From: Pseudomonas sp. K2I15
Lineage (GTDB): Bacteria; Pseudomonadota; Gammaproteobacteria; Pseudomonadales; Pseudomonadaceae
Direction: 5' to 3'
DNA length: 64,000 nt
NCBI RefSeq assembly: GCF_002204795.1
Contig: NZ_NIXO01000029.1
Coordinates: forward strand, 1-64,000
The translations under genes were made by a program, and so were the position numbers. How positions within the stretch are numbered: the first letter of the stretch is position 1; each line of letters starts with the position of its first letter. This document shows positions 32,783-41,114 of this stretch, piece by piece. The notes under the pieces were generated by a model, which was not told the origin of the DNA, made no database searches, and saw nothing but the letters and a program-made list of their open reading frames with translations.

Positions 32783-33625
32783 ATGACTGATTACGTACCG
32801 CCAAAGGTCTGGACCTGGAAAACCCAAAACGGCGGCACCTTCGCCAGCATCAACCGGCCCATCGCCGGCGCGACCCACGACAAGGAATTGCCGGTAGGCC
32901 GTCATCCGCTGCAGCTGTATTCGTTGGCAACGCCCAACGGCCAGAAGGTCACGATCTTGCTGGAAGAGCTGTTGGCCCTGGGTCACACGGGTGCGGAATA
33001 CGATGCGTGGCTGATCAAGATCGGCGACGGCGACCAGTTTGGCAGCGGCTTCGTGGGCGTCAATCCCAACTCGAAGATTCCGGCATTGCTGGACCGCAGC
33101 GGGCCCAAGCCGATTCGGGTGTTTGAGTCCGGGGCGATTTTGCAGTACCTCGCCGAGAAGTTCGGCGCGTTCCTGCCCACTGAGCCGGCGGCCCGTGCCG
33201 AGTGCCTGTCGTGGTTGTTCTGGCAGATGGGCAGCGCGCCTTATCTGGGCGGTGGTTTTGGGCATTTCTATGCCTATGCGCCGACCAAGATCGAATACGC
33301 CATCGACCGTTTTGCCATGGAAACCAAGCGCCAACTGGATGTGTTGGACAAGCAACTGGCTGAGCACGAATACATCGCGGGGGATGAGTACACCATCGCC
33401 GACATGGCTATCTGGCCGTGGTACGGCGGCCTGGTAAAAGGCCGCTTGTATGAGGGCGCAGAGTTTCTTTCGGTGCAGGATTACAAGCACGTGCTGCGTT
33501 GGGCCGATGCCATCGAAGCGCGGCCTGCGGTGCAGCGTGGGCGCCGGGTCAACCGCGTGTCGGGCGAGCCTTCAGAGCAACTGCGCGAGCGTCATGACGC
33601 GTCGGATTTTGACGTGCGCTCCTGA
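32783..33625 (+). CDS. yghU: Glutathione-dependent disulfide-bond oxidoreductase
   Basis: A 280-aa GST-superfamily protein of the YghU type. A ~45-residue N-terminal extension precedes the thioredoxin domain, which has LYSLATPNGQKVTILLEEL with the Thr-Pro-Asn motif that binds two glutathiones. FVGVNPNSKIPALLDRSG and a helical C-terminal domain (EYTIADMAIWPWYGGL) follow. AAGGAG stands 7 nt before the ATG at 32783. YghU/YfcG enzymes reduce disulfides using GSH, with little classical transferase activity. It is monocistronic and convergent with the TonB receptor gene (34-bp gap). Confidence 0.93.
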   Translation: MTDYVPPKVWTWKTQNGGTFASINRPIAGATHDKELPVGRHPLQLYSLATPNGQKVTILLEELLALGHTGAEYDAWLIKIGDGDQFGSGFVGVNPNSKIPALLDRSGPKPIRVFESGAILQYLAEKFGAFLPTEPAARAECLSWLFWQMGSAPYLGGGFGHFYAYAPTKIEYAIDRFAMETKRQLDVLDKQLAEHEYIAGDEYTIADMAIWPWYGGLVKGRLYEGAEFLSVQDYKHVLRWADAIEARPAVQRGRRVNRVSGEPSEQLRERHDASDFDVRS

Positions 33626-33659
33626 CCACCTTCAAACCCGCCCCCGAAGCGTTGTTGCC

Positions 33660-36095
33660 CTACCAGCGATACGTCACCGAACTCACCAACTGTCGCTCAT
33701 CGCCATACCGGCAAATCGCGAATTCGCAGTAGGTGTAGCGTTTGTTGGTGACGTTGTTGGCGTTGAGCGCAACCTCCCAGTGTGGGTCGATCTCGTAGCT
33801 GGCGCGGGCGTCGTACAGGGTGTAGGCGGGCATTTGCGACGGCACTCCCGAGGCTTGAGTCGTACCTTTGTAGCGCGCCCCGCCGCCGATGCGCAGTTGC
33901 GGCAAGCCCAATTCTGCCAGGCGGTAATCGGCCCAGAGTGCGGCCTGGTGGTAGGGCGTGTCTTCACTGCGCTGGCCGACTTCGCTGGCGATATTGCTTT
34001 TGGTGATGCGGGCGTCGATGTAGGCGTAAGAGCTGATCAGGCTGAGGTTAGGGGTGACTTCGGTCTTGGCCTCCAGCTCCAGGCCACGGGAGCGCACTTC
34101 GCCGGTTTGTACCGAATAGGTACTGTCGGTGGGGTCCTGGGTCAGCACGTTTTTCTGCACCAACTGATACACGGCGGCGCTCAGCAGGGTGGCGCTGCCT
34201 TCGGGTTGGTAGCGGATGCCGATTTCGTATTGCTTGCCTTCGGTGGGCACAAATGCTTGCCCGGCCTTGCTCACGCCCGCGACCGGGAAGAACGATTCGC
34301 TGTAGCTCAGGTAAGGCGCCAGGCCGTTGTCAGCCTTGTACACCAGCCCTGCGCGCCAGGTGGTGGCCTCGTCGCTCTGGCTGGTTTTAGCCGAGTTACG
34401 GAACAGTTCGGTGTCCTGGTCGGCCCAGTCGTGGCGGCCGCCCAGCACGGCAATCCAGTGTTCGTCGAACTTGATCTGGTCCTGGAAATACACGCCTTTT
34501 TGCAGGGTGTCGATCTGCGAGCCACGGTCGGTATTCGGTGCCCGGTTGACCACCACCGGCTGGTTGTTGATGTAGTTCGCCAGGTTCAACGACGGTGCAT
34601 TGCCACGGAAGTTGTGAGAGTCGTAGCTGGTGTCATAGCCGTCGAAGCCCAGCAGGAACGTGTGCTGCCAATCGCCGAACTGCCATTTGCTTTCGATGTT
34701 GGTGTCGCTGGCCAGGCCACGTGAGCGCTCGACGCGGTCACTGTATTGGCGGCGCAGGATGCCGGTATTGCGTGCGGTGTTGATTGAGGTGATATCGGTA
34801 TTCGATTGCAGGTAACGCCAGGTCACTTCCGACTGGTAATAGCGCAGTTTGTTGCTGATGCGGGTGTGCTCGTCGAAACGGTGCTCGAACTCGTAGCCCA
34901 GCGCCGACATCTCGCCGTTCATTTCGTCGTAGTTGGGGTCGCCGATAAAGTCATGGCGGCCGATCTGGAACTTGCCGTCGCCCACGCCCTTGACCAACTG
35001 GTAAGGCAGTGGCGCAGAGAAGCGTGTCTCGGTCTTCTGGTAGAACGACAACAGGGTCAGTGAGGTGTCGTCATCCGGGCGCCAGGTCAGGGCCGGGGCG
35101 ACGTAGACCTTGTCGTTGTTGATATGGTCGGCGCTGGTGTCGCTCTTGCGGTCGAGCAGGGTCAGGCGGTAGCTCAAGGTCTCGCTCTCGCCCAGCGGGC
35201 CGGTGAAGTCGGCGGACAATTGCTTGCGATCGTTTTGCCCGGCCTGCACGTTCACTTCGTGATACGGCGTCTGGCTCGGGCGCTTGCTGACGGTGTTGAT
35301 CAGCCCGCCTGGCGACAGTTGGCCGTAGAGCACCGAGGCCGCGCCGCGAATCACTTCGGCGCGTTCCAGGCCGTAGGGTTCCTGCACGCCGTCATAGGAG
35401 TTGTTTTGCAGGCGCAGGCCGTCACGCAACGAGCCACCGGTGGCCGACTCGACGTCGAAACCACGGATGCGGAAGCGGTCCGAAGTGCGGTTGAAACTGG
35501 TGGGCTGGCTGGTGAAACCGGGCGTCAGGTCGAGGGTCTGGGAAAGGGTTTCCGATTGGCGATCGCGGATCTCGTCGCTGGTGACCACTGAAAGCGATTG
35601 CGGCGTTTCGATGATCGGCGTGTCGGTCTTGGTGGCGCTCAGGTTGCGGGTGGCTACATAGCCTTTGACGTGTTCGGTGGAGGCTTCTTCGGTTAATCCG
35701 GTAACGGAAGTGGGCGCCAGTTCCAGTGAGCCCGTTGTGTTGCTCACCGGCGTCAGCACAAACCCGCTGGCACCTTGCACGGCCTGGAAACCGCTGCCTT
35801 GCAGTAGCTGGGCAAAGCCCTGGTTGACGGCGAATTCACCTTGCAGCCCGGCAGTGCTCAAGCCGGCAACGCTGCGCGCATCGAACAGCAACGCCACGCG
35901 CGCCTGTTGGGCGAACAGGTTCAAGGCCGGGCCCAGCGCACCGGGCGCAATGGCGTAGCGCTGCACCTCGCTCTGCGCCGCCACCGGCGCGCTGATGCCG
36001 AGGCTGAGCGGTGAAAACGTGGCCAGGTTAATCGCCAGGGCAAGGGGCACAAAAGAACGCTTGAGGTGGCGCGAAACGTTGAAGTCCGGTGGCAT
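33660..36095 (-). CDS. TonB-dependent siderophore receptor with signalling (STN) domain
   Basis: An 811-aa outer-membrane receptor. The signal peptide ends near VAAQ (~residue 40), and the secretin/TonB short N-terminal domain spans about 55-110 (VALLFDARSVAGLSTAGLQG). A plug domain (TDTPIIETPQSLSVVTSDEIRDRQ, RIRGFDVES) and a 22-strand barrel follow, ending in aromatic YRW. The STN domain means it both imports a ferric chelate and signals to the FecR/FecI pair upstream. The ATG at 36095 has AGGA 8 nt upstream. The ligand is probably a siderophore, but which one cannot be read. Confidence 0.93.
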   Translation of the reverse strand: MPPDFNVSRHLKRSFVPLALAINLATFSPLSLGISAPVAAQSEVQRYAIAPGALGPALNLFAQQARVALLFDARSVAGLSTAGLQGEFAVNQGFAQLLQGSGFQAVQGASGFVLTPVSNTTGSLELAPTSVTGLTEEASTEHVKGYVATRNLSATKTDTPIIETPQSLSVVTSDEIRDRQSETLSQTLDLTPGFTSQPTSFNRTSDRFRIRGFDVESATGGSLRDGLRLQNNSYDGVQEPYGLERAEVIRGAASVLYGQLSPGGLINTVSKRPSQTPYHEVNVQAGQNDRKQLSADFTGPLGESETLSYRLTLLDRKSDTSADHINNDKVYVAPALTWRPDDDTSLTLLSFYQKTETRFSAPLPYQLVKGVGDGKFQIGRHDFIGDPNYDEMNGEMSALGYEFEHRFDEHTRISNKLRYYQSEVTWRYLQSNTDITSINTARNTGILRRQYSDRVERSRGLASDTNIESKWQFGDWQHTFLLGFDGYDTSYDSHNFRGNAPSLNLANYINNQPVVVNRAPNTDRGSQIDTLQKGVYFQDQIKFDEHWIAVLGGRHDWADQDTELFRNSAKTSQSDEATTWRAGLVYKADNGLAPYLSYSESFFPVAGVSKAGQAFVPTEGKQYEIGIRYQPEGSATLLSAAVYQLVQKNVLTQDPTDSTYSVQTGEVRSRGLELEAKTEVTPNLSLISSYAYIDARITKSNIASEVGQRSEDTPYHQAALWADYRLAELGLPQLRIGGGARYKGTTQASGVPSQMPAYTLYDARASYEIDPHWEVALNANNVTNKRYTYCEFAICRYGDERQLVSSVTYRW

Positions 36096-36169
36096 GGAAG
36101 ATCTTCCTGAGATGAGGTGCTTTCTTCCTTGACGGGGCGATTGCAAAAAGCGGAACCCGGCGCGCGGAT

Positions 36170-37129
36170 TTATTTTTCGCGCTCGATCTTCAACCACAGC
36201 GGGCTGAACGAGCGCACCCGCACCGGGAATGCGTCACTGATCAATTGCAGCGCACGCCTGGGCTCATCCAGCGGCAGCACGGCCGACACCCGCAAGTCGG
36301 CCAGTTGCTCGCGGTCGAACTGCAGGTGGCCGCCGTACTGGCGGGCGAGTTCATCGAGCACTTCCGGCAGCGGTCGGTCCTGGACCACCAACTGGTGGTA
36401 TTGCCAGGCGTTGTTGGTCGCCCGGGTGTCGACATTGCCCAGCCGTGTGACGGCTTGCGGGGTGATGCGTGCCTGTTCACCAGCACTCACTTCGACGGCC
36501 GGATGCTGGCTGGCATCCTGGGCGGAGACCTTCGATTCGAGCATGGTCAGCAGCGTGCCGGGCGCCTCGCGCTTGACCGTGAAACGGGTGCCGAGGGCGC
36601 GCATTTGCCCGTCGTCGGTCACCACGATAAATGGCCGTGTGGCGTCGTGGGCCACCTGCACAAGGATTTCCCCGCGCAGCAGTTTCACCTGGCGTTGTTG
36701 CGGGTTGAAGGTCAGGTCCACGGCGCTGTTGCCGCTGAGGATTAACTGCGAGCCGTCGTCCAGGTCGATACGTTGCCACTGCGCCGGTGCAGTGTGCTGG
36801 TCCGCGAGCAAATAACTCGGCGGATAACTGCGCAGCAGCAACGCCAGGGGCAGGGCCAGCATCAATCCAAGCATGACTCTGCCGGCCGGATTGCGCCGGC
36901 GTTTCACCAGCGCCGCATCCAGCGCGGCATGCACCGGCGCGTGTTGCGGGCGCAGCGCCTGCAAGCGGCCGACGAAACCTTGCAGCCGTTCTATCGCAGC
37001 GCCATGGTGCGGGTCCTGGGCTTTCCACTGTTCGAACTGTTGGCGCTCGCGCTCGCTGAGGTTGCCGTCATGCAGGCGCATCACCCAGCTGGCGGCTTGC
37101 TCGTCGAGGCTCTGTGGGGAGTCGAGCAT
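36170..37129 (-). CDS. FecR-family anti-sigma/sigma-regulator
   Basis: A 319-aa protein. The cytoplasmic DUF4880 domain (residues ~9-52, EQAASWVMRLHDGNLSERER) binds the sigma factor. A single membrane helix (~83-100) follows, then the periplasmic FecR domain (~115-210) and a C-terminal STN-like domain (~245-319) that contacts the receptor's signalling domain. It transmits receptor occupancy to the ECF sigma factor. The gene starts 4 bp after the sigma-factor stop, indicating an operon. Confidence 0.93.
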   Translation of the reverse strand: MLDSPQSLDEQAASWVMRLHDGNLSERERQQFEQWKAQDPHHGAAIERLQGFVGRLQALRPQHAPVHAALDAALVKRRRNPAGRVMLGLMLALPLALLLRSYPPSYLLADQHTAPAQWQRIDLDDGSQLILSGNSAVDLTFNPQQRQVKLLRGEILVQVAHDATRPFIVVTDDGQMRALGTRFTVKREAPGTLLTMLESKVSAQDASQHPAVEVSAGEQARITPQAVTRLGNVDTRATNNAWQYHQLVVQDRPLPEVLDELARQYGGHLQFDREQLADLRVSAVLPLDEPRRALQLISDAFPVRVRSFSPLWLKIEREK

Positions 37130-37133
37130 GGGC

Positions 37134-37655
37134 TCAAGTATCCAGCGCGTGGTGGCAGTGCACCAGGGCGTTCATCAGGTGTTTGCGCACCATGCGCTCG
37201 GAAATCCCCAGGCGGCTGGCGATTTCACTTTGGCGCAGCCCTTCCAGAAAGTGCATCAGGAACGCCTGCCGGGCATTCAGCGCCAGGCCGTCGAGCACGA
37301 ACGCAATCTGCTCCAGGGCTTCAAGGGTCAGCAGGATCTGTTCCGGCGATTGCTGGCAGCTTTCCAGCAGGTCGATGGTCAGCGCCAGTTCCCGCAGGTA
37401 TGCGTCTTCGATCTGACGGCGGCGGGCGCGGTCGATGATCAGGTGCCGCGCTGTGGTGGTGAGGAACGCCCGGGGCTCGCGCATGCCGCCCAGGGCATCG
37501 CGGGACGCGAGGATGCGCACGAAGGTGTCATGGGACAGATCCGCCGCGTTTTGCGGGCAACCGAGCTTTTTCCGCAGCCAGCCGAACAGCCAGCCATGGT
37601 GCTCGGCGTAGAGCATATGGACGGCCTCGTTCAAGGGAAGGTCGCTGGCGGACAT
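37134..37655 (-). CDS. FecI-family ECF sigma factor
   Basis: The 173-aa product has sigma region 2 (about 10-75: LFGWLRKKLGCPQNAADLSHDTFVRIL) and region 4 (about 115-168: RQAFLMHFLEGLRQSEIASRLGISERMVRKHL). It would direct RNA polymerase to the receptor promoter in the 75-bp gap between fecR and the receptor gene. A Fur-like box lies 14-32 bp upstream of its ATG, so the cascade should be off in iron-replete cells. Confidence 0.93.
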   Translation of the reverse strand: MSASDLPLNEAVHMLYAEHHGWLFGWLRKKLGCPQNAADLSHDTFVRILASRDALGGMREPRAFLTTTARHLIIDRARRRQIEDAYLRELALTIDLLESCQQSPEQILLTLEALEQIAFVLDGLALNARQAFLMHFLEGLRQSEIASRLGISERMVRKHLMNALVHCHHALDT

Positions 37656-37668
37656 GGCGGGAGTGTCT

Positions 37669-37687
37669 GCGGATAAGAATTATTCGC
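37669..37687 (-). promoter_or_regulatory. Fur-box candidate controlling the ECF sigma factor
   Basis: A 19-bp dyad of form GCGxATAA-N3-TTATxCGC (GCGAATAATTCTTATCCGC on the coding strand). It matches the A/T-rich ATAAT..TTAT core of Fur sites with one mismatched position per arm. Confidence 0.6.
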
Positions 37688-37734
37688 AAGATTAGCGGTG
37701 TGCGTGGAATGAAAGCAAGCGCGGGGCGGGTGGC

Positions 37735-37771
37735 GCTCTATATTTATGCGGCCTGTGCTGATAAATAGAGC
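37735..37771. promoter_or_regulatory. Inverted repeat upstream of the LysR gene
   Basis: GCTCTATATTTAT and ATAAATAGAGC face each other across 13 bp, 38 bp before the LysR start. The left arm carries a 2-bp insertion relative to the right. It is a plausible autoregulatory site. Confidence 0.45.
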
Positions 37772-37808
37772 GGGTGAACCCTGAAGTCGATACCCGGTGT
37801 AATCAATC

Positions 37809-38732
37809 ATGAAGCGCCATTTCGAAGATTTACAGCTGGGCAGCATCGAGCTGTTCTGCCTGGCCGCCGAGGCCAGCAGTTTTACCGCGGCCGCCCAGGT
37901 GGCAGGCGTGACCCCGGCGGCGGTGAGCCGCAGCATCTCGCGGCTGGAAGAGCGCCTGGGTTCGCGGCTGTTTGTGCGCACCACCCGCAGCATCCGCCTG
38001 ACCGATGGCGGCCGGACGTTTTTCGAGCAATGCCGCCAGGCCCTGACGCAACTGGTGGAGGCCCAGCAGGAAATGATGGGCGCGCAATCGGTGCCGTCCG
38101 GGCTGTTGCGCATCAGTATCCCGACCACCTACGGCCATCACCGCATCCTGCCGCTGCTGCCGAAATTTCGGGCGCTGTACCCGCAAGTCACGGTGGATAT
38201 CCACATCAGTAACCGCAACATCGATTTCGTCGCCGAAGGCTATGACCTGGCCATCCGCGTGCGTGCCCAGCCCGACTCGACGCTGATCGCGCGGTTGCTG
38301 GAAGACGCCAAGCTGGTCGTTGTCGCGGCGCCGTCGTACCTGCAACGCGCCGGCACGCCCCAGACCCTGGAGGATTTGCCGGCCCATGAGTGCATCCAGT
38401 ACGAGTTGCCGAGCAACGGGCGGCGCATTTCCTGGTTGTTCCAGGCTGACGGCAAGGAGCGGGAGTTTGCCGGGGAGGCCGGGTATAGCTGCTCGGACGA
38501 TGTGCTGGGCGGTGTGACTCTGGCCAAGCATGGCGCCGGGTTGTTCCAGACCTACAAATTCATCGTCGAGCAAGAGCTGGCCAACGGCAGCCTGGTGGAG
38601 GTGTTGCAGCCTTATAGCGGACGTTCGCGGCCGTTTACCTTGCTGTATCCCCACGGTCGCTATGTGCCGCATCGGGTGCGTGCGTTTGTCGATTTTCTGC
38701 TGGAACATCGCGCCGAGTGGGCGGCGCTGTAG
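37809..38732 (+). CDS. LysR-family transcriptional regulator
   Basis: A 307-aa protein with an N-terminal helix-turn-helix (about 10-68: FCLAAEASSFTAAAQVAGVTPAAVSRSISRLEERLG) and a periplasmic-binding-protein-like effector domain. It resembles the CrgA-like subgroup. It is divergent from the Fur-regulated sigma gene, and the last 98 bp overlap the convergent TetR gene. Targets are not evident. Confidence 0.9.
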   Translation: MKRHFEDLQLGSIELFCLAAEASSFTAAAQVAGVTPAAVSRSISRLEERLGSRLFVRTTRSIRLTDGGRTFFEQCRQALTQLVEAQQEMMGAQSVPSGLLRISIPTTYGHHRILPLLPKFRALYPQVTVDIHISNRNIDFVAEGYDLAIRVRAQPDSTLIARLLEDAKLVVVAAPSYLQRAGTPQTLEDLPAHECIQYELPSNGRRISWLFQADGKEREFAGEAGYSCSDDVLGGVTLAKHGAGLFQTYKFIVEQELANGSLVEVLQPYSGRSRPFTLLYPHGRYVPHRVRAFVDFLLEHRAEWAAL

Positions 38733-39339
38733 CGGCGGTTAAATCCCAGGTCAGCATCAGTTGGCCGATCGCGCCGTCGATAGCGTTGGCATCGACGCCA
38801 TCGCGGGCGAGGATCGACACGCCCTGCAGGAAACTGTCATAGACCGTGGCCATGACGCGGGCGTTGGTCTCGGCGGGTAATTGGCCGGCGCGAATGCCGC
38901 GTTCGACGCAATGCACGATGCCCGCCCGGGTGCGTTCGCGGGAATGGGTCAGCGCATGGGTCACTTGCGCGTTCTCGGGGGAGGGCGCGCTCATCACGCC
39001 CAAGGCCACCATGCAGCCTTTGGGATGCCCGTCCTCACACTGCATGCACGCCGATTGGCGCAGCGCGGTCTCGATGGCCTGGCGTGGCGGTAGGCTGTCA
39101 TCCCACAGGCATTCGGTGACCTGGGCGAACGTCGCCAGATAACGCTGCACACATTCCTGGAACAGCGCGTCCTTGGAGCCGAACGCGGCGTAGAAACTCG
39201 GCGCGGAGATGCCGCCGCCCAATCCGGCTTTCAACTGGCTCAGGGACGTGGCGTCGTAACCGTGCTGCCAGAACAGGTGCGTGGCCTGTTCCACGGCCTG
39301 GTCGCGGTCGAAGGTGCGGGGTCGGCCCATCTGCGCCAT
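38635..39339 (-). CDS. TetR-family regulator with extended C-terminal tail
   Basis: A 234-aa protein with N-terminal helix-turn-helix (ATSLSQLKAGLGGGISAPSFYAAFGSKDAL). The last ~33 residues (polar, Pro/Arg/Asp-rich) are encoded antisense to the LysR gene and exceed the usual ~200-aa TetR length. The start is at 39339, with GAGAGGA upstream. It is divergent from an MFS exporter, with inverted half-sites between them; it probably represses that exporter. Confidence 0.87.
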   Translation of the reverse strand: MAQMGRPRTFDRDQAVEQATHLFWQHGYDATSLSQLKAGLGGGISAPSFYAAFGSKDALFQECVQRYLATFAQVTECLWDDSLPPRQAIETALRQSACMQCEDGHPKGCMVALGVMSAPSPENAQVTHALTHSRERTRAGIVHCVERGIRAGQLPAETNARVMATVYDSFLQGVSILARDGVDANAIDGAIGQLMLTWDLTAATAPPTRRDVPAENRQTHAPDAAHSDRGDTAR

Positions 39340-39364
39340 GTGAAAATCCTCTCGGGTGATGAGA

Positions 39365-39437
39365 TAAATACTAGTCGATACATAAGTCGTTGACAACGCT
39401 GTGTGGTGCGCTCAACATTTATATCGATCGGTATTTA
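39365..39437. promoter_or_regulatory. Paired TetR half-sites in the TetR/MFS divergent promoter
   Basis: TAAATACTAGTCGA (39365-39378) and TCGATCGGTATTTA (39424-39437) are inverted copies (11 of 14 positions match). Further GTCGATA copies lie at 39374 and 39439. Confidence 0.5.
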
Positions 39438-39467
39438 AGTCGATATCCCTTGCTCAAGGAGTTTCCT

Positions 39468-40691
39468 GTGACCCCCTCAATCAGCTTATCGGCAGACGCC
39501 GTTCCCGACCGCTTGCCCATCGGCGCCTTGCTCGCCCTGGCCATGACCGGTTTTATCTGCATCGTCACCGAAACCCTGCCAGCGGGTTTGTTGCCGCTGA
39601 TCAGCGAGGGCCTGGCGATTTCACCGTCCATGGCCGGGCAAATGGTGACCGCCTACGCGCTGGGCTCGGTGTTGGCGGTGATCCCGCTGACCATCGCCAC
39701 CCGTGGCTGGCGTCGGCGCAATGTGTTGCTGCTGACCATCGTCGGTTTTCTGCTGTTCAATTCGATCACGGCGCTGTCGTCACACTACGGGCTGACGCTG
39801 CTGGCACGGTTCCTCGCGGGGATGGCAGCGGGGCTGGCGTGGAGTTTGTTGGCCGGGTATGCACGGCGCATGGTGGCTCCGCATCAGCAGGGCAAGGCGT
39901 TGGCGCTGGCGATGGTGGGAACGCCGATTGCACTGTCACTTGGGGTGCCGCTGGGCACCTGGCTGGGTGGGCTGGTGGGCTGGCGCACGACGTTTGGCAT
40001 CATGTCGGCGCTGACCCTGGTGTTGATTGTCTGGGTGCTGGTGAAGGTGCCGGAATACCCCGGCCAGTCGGCGCATCAGCGCATGCCGCTGCGTAAGGTG
40101 CTGACCACGCCGGGTGTGCGGCCGGTGTTGGCGGTGGTAATTGCCTGGATGCTCGCCCACAACATTCTCTACACGTATATCGCACCGTTTGTGGCCCCGG
40201 CGGGGTTGGTGGACCGGGTGGACCTGGTGCTGTTGGTGTTTGGTGTGGCGGCGCTGGTGGGGATTTGGGTGACGGCAAAGCTGGTAGATGGGGCGTTGCG
40301 CAAGACGGTGTTGGTGAGCCTGGCGGGCTTTGCGGCAACGTGTCTGGTGTTCGGTTTTCTGGCGCAGGTGCCAGAGGTGATTTACCTCGGCGTGGCGGTG
40401 TGGGGGCTGAGTTTTGGCGGCGCTGCGACGTTGCTGCAAACGGCGTTGGCGGACGCGGCCGGGGACGGGGCGGATGTGGCGCTGTCGCTGAATGTGGTGG
40501 CGTGGAACAGCGCGATTGCCGGGAGTGGCGTGGTGGGTGGGGTGTTGCTCGATACCTGGGGTGTGGCTTCTTTCCCGTGGGCGATGTTGGTGTTGCTGGC
40601 GGTGGGTTTTGCCATTACGTGGGCCGCTCGCAACCATGGCTTCAAACCGGGGCACAGAGCGCACGGTAAGCCCGCTGTCAGCGGGCATTGA
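39468..40691 (+). CDS. MFS exporter, DHA1/arabinose-efflux type
   Basis: A 407-aa, 12-helix permease with TETLPAGLLPLIS in helix 1, typical of the DHA1 subgroup containing AraJ/YdhP-like exporters, and motif C-like GTPIALSLGVPLGTWLG. The GTG at 39468 is preceded by AAGGAG. A divergent TetR gene points to inducible export of a drug or sugar-like compound; substrate unknown. Confidence 0.88.
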   Translation: MTPSISLSADAVPDRLPIGALLALAMTGFICIVTETLPAGLLPLISEGLAISPSMAGQMVTAYALGSVLAVIPLTIATRGWRRRNVLLLTIVGFLLFNSITALSSHYGLTLLARFLAGMAAGLAWSLLAGYARRMVAPHQQGKALALAMVGTPIALSLGVPLGTWLGGLVGWRTTFGIMSALTLVLIVWVLVKVPEYPGQSAHQRMPLRKVLTTPGVRPVLAVVIAWMLAHNILYTYIAPFVAPAGLVDRVDLVLLVFGVAALVGIWVTAKLVDGALRKTVLVSLAGFAATCLVFGFLAQVPEVIYLGVAVWGLSFGGAATLLQTALADAAGDGADVALSLNVVAWNSAIAGSGVVGGVLLDTWGVASFPWAMLVLLAVGFAITWAARNHGFKPGHRAHGKPAVSGH

Positions 40692-40735
40692 GCCAAGGCG
40701 GCATCACTGTCGCGCCGCCGCTGGCAGCGGCTTGT

Positions 40736-41032
40736 TCAGTTGCCTTTAACGAGCATGTACTTGCTGAAATTATTGATGTGATCATCAAGATTGTCCTCAA
40801 GCATCATCCGGTACTGATCACAGAAATACTTCAGCATCGCCTCACGCGCCTGGGCCATCTCTTCGCCGGATTTAAAGCTGCGTGCGCTGACCCAGGCATT
40901 AAAACGTGTGGTGCCGAACATCATCGAGGCGCTGACTTTGCCCAGGTCGGCGAACTCCCGGAACTGCTCGTTTGACAGCTCGATGTGCGCGTCCGCGCGA
41001 TCGTAGAAGCCGTTGTCTGTGGTGTCTGGCAT
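40736..41032 (-). CDS. DUF3144 protein
   Basis: A 98-aa soluble protein, highly acidic and Phe/Asn-rich (DTTDNGFYDRADAHIELSNEQ, MMFGTTRFNAWVSARSF), matching the DUF3144 family of unknown function. The ATG at 41032 is preceded by AGGAAGG. It is monocistronic between convergent and co-directional neighbours. Confidence 0.85.
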   Translation of the reverse strand: MPDTTDNGFYDRADAHIELSNEQFREFADLGKVSASMMFGTTRFNAWVSARSFKSGEEMAQAREAMLKYFCDQYRMMLEDNLDDHINNFSKYMLVKGN

Positions 41033-41114
41033 TGCGGTTACCTTCCTGTTCGTTTGTGCGGCGAAGGTACCGCCACGCTCCACGGGAAGGCAACCACGTT
41101 GGCCGCTTCAGGCC

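Noticed and set aside
36096..36169. PvdS-type (TAAAT-N16/17-CGT) promoter before the TonB receptor
   Set aside because: TAAAT and CGT occur but at the wrong spacing (over 30 bp); the actual FecI-type promoter could not be pinpointed.
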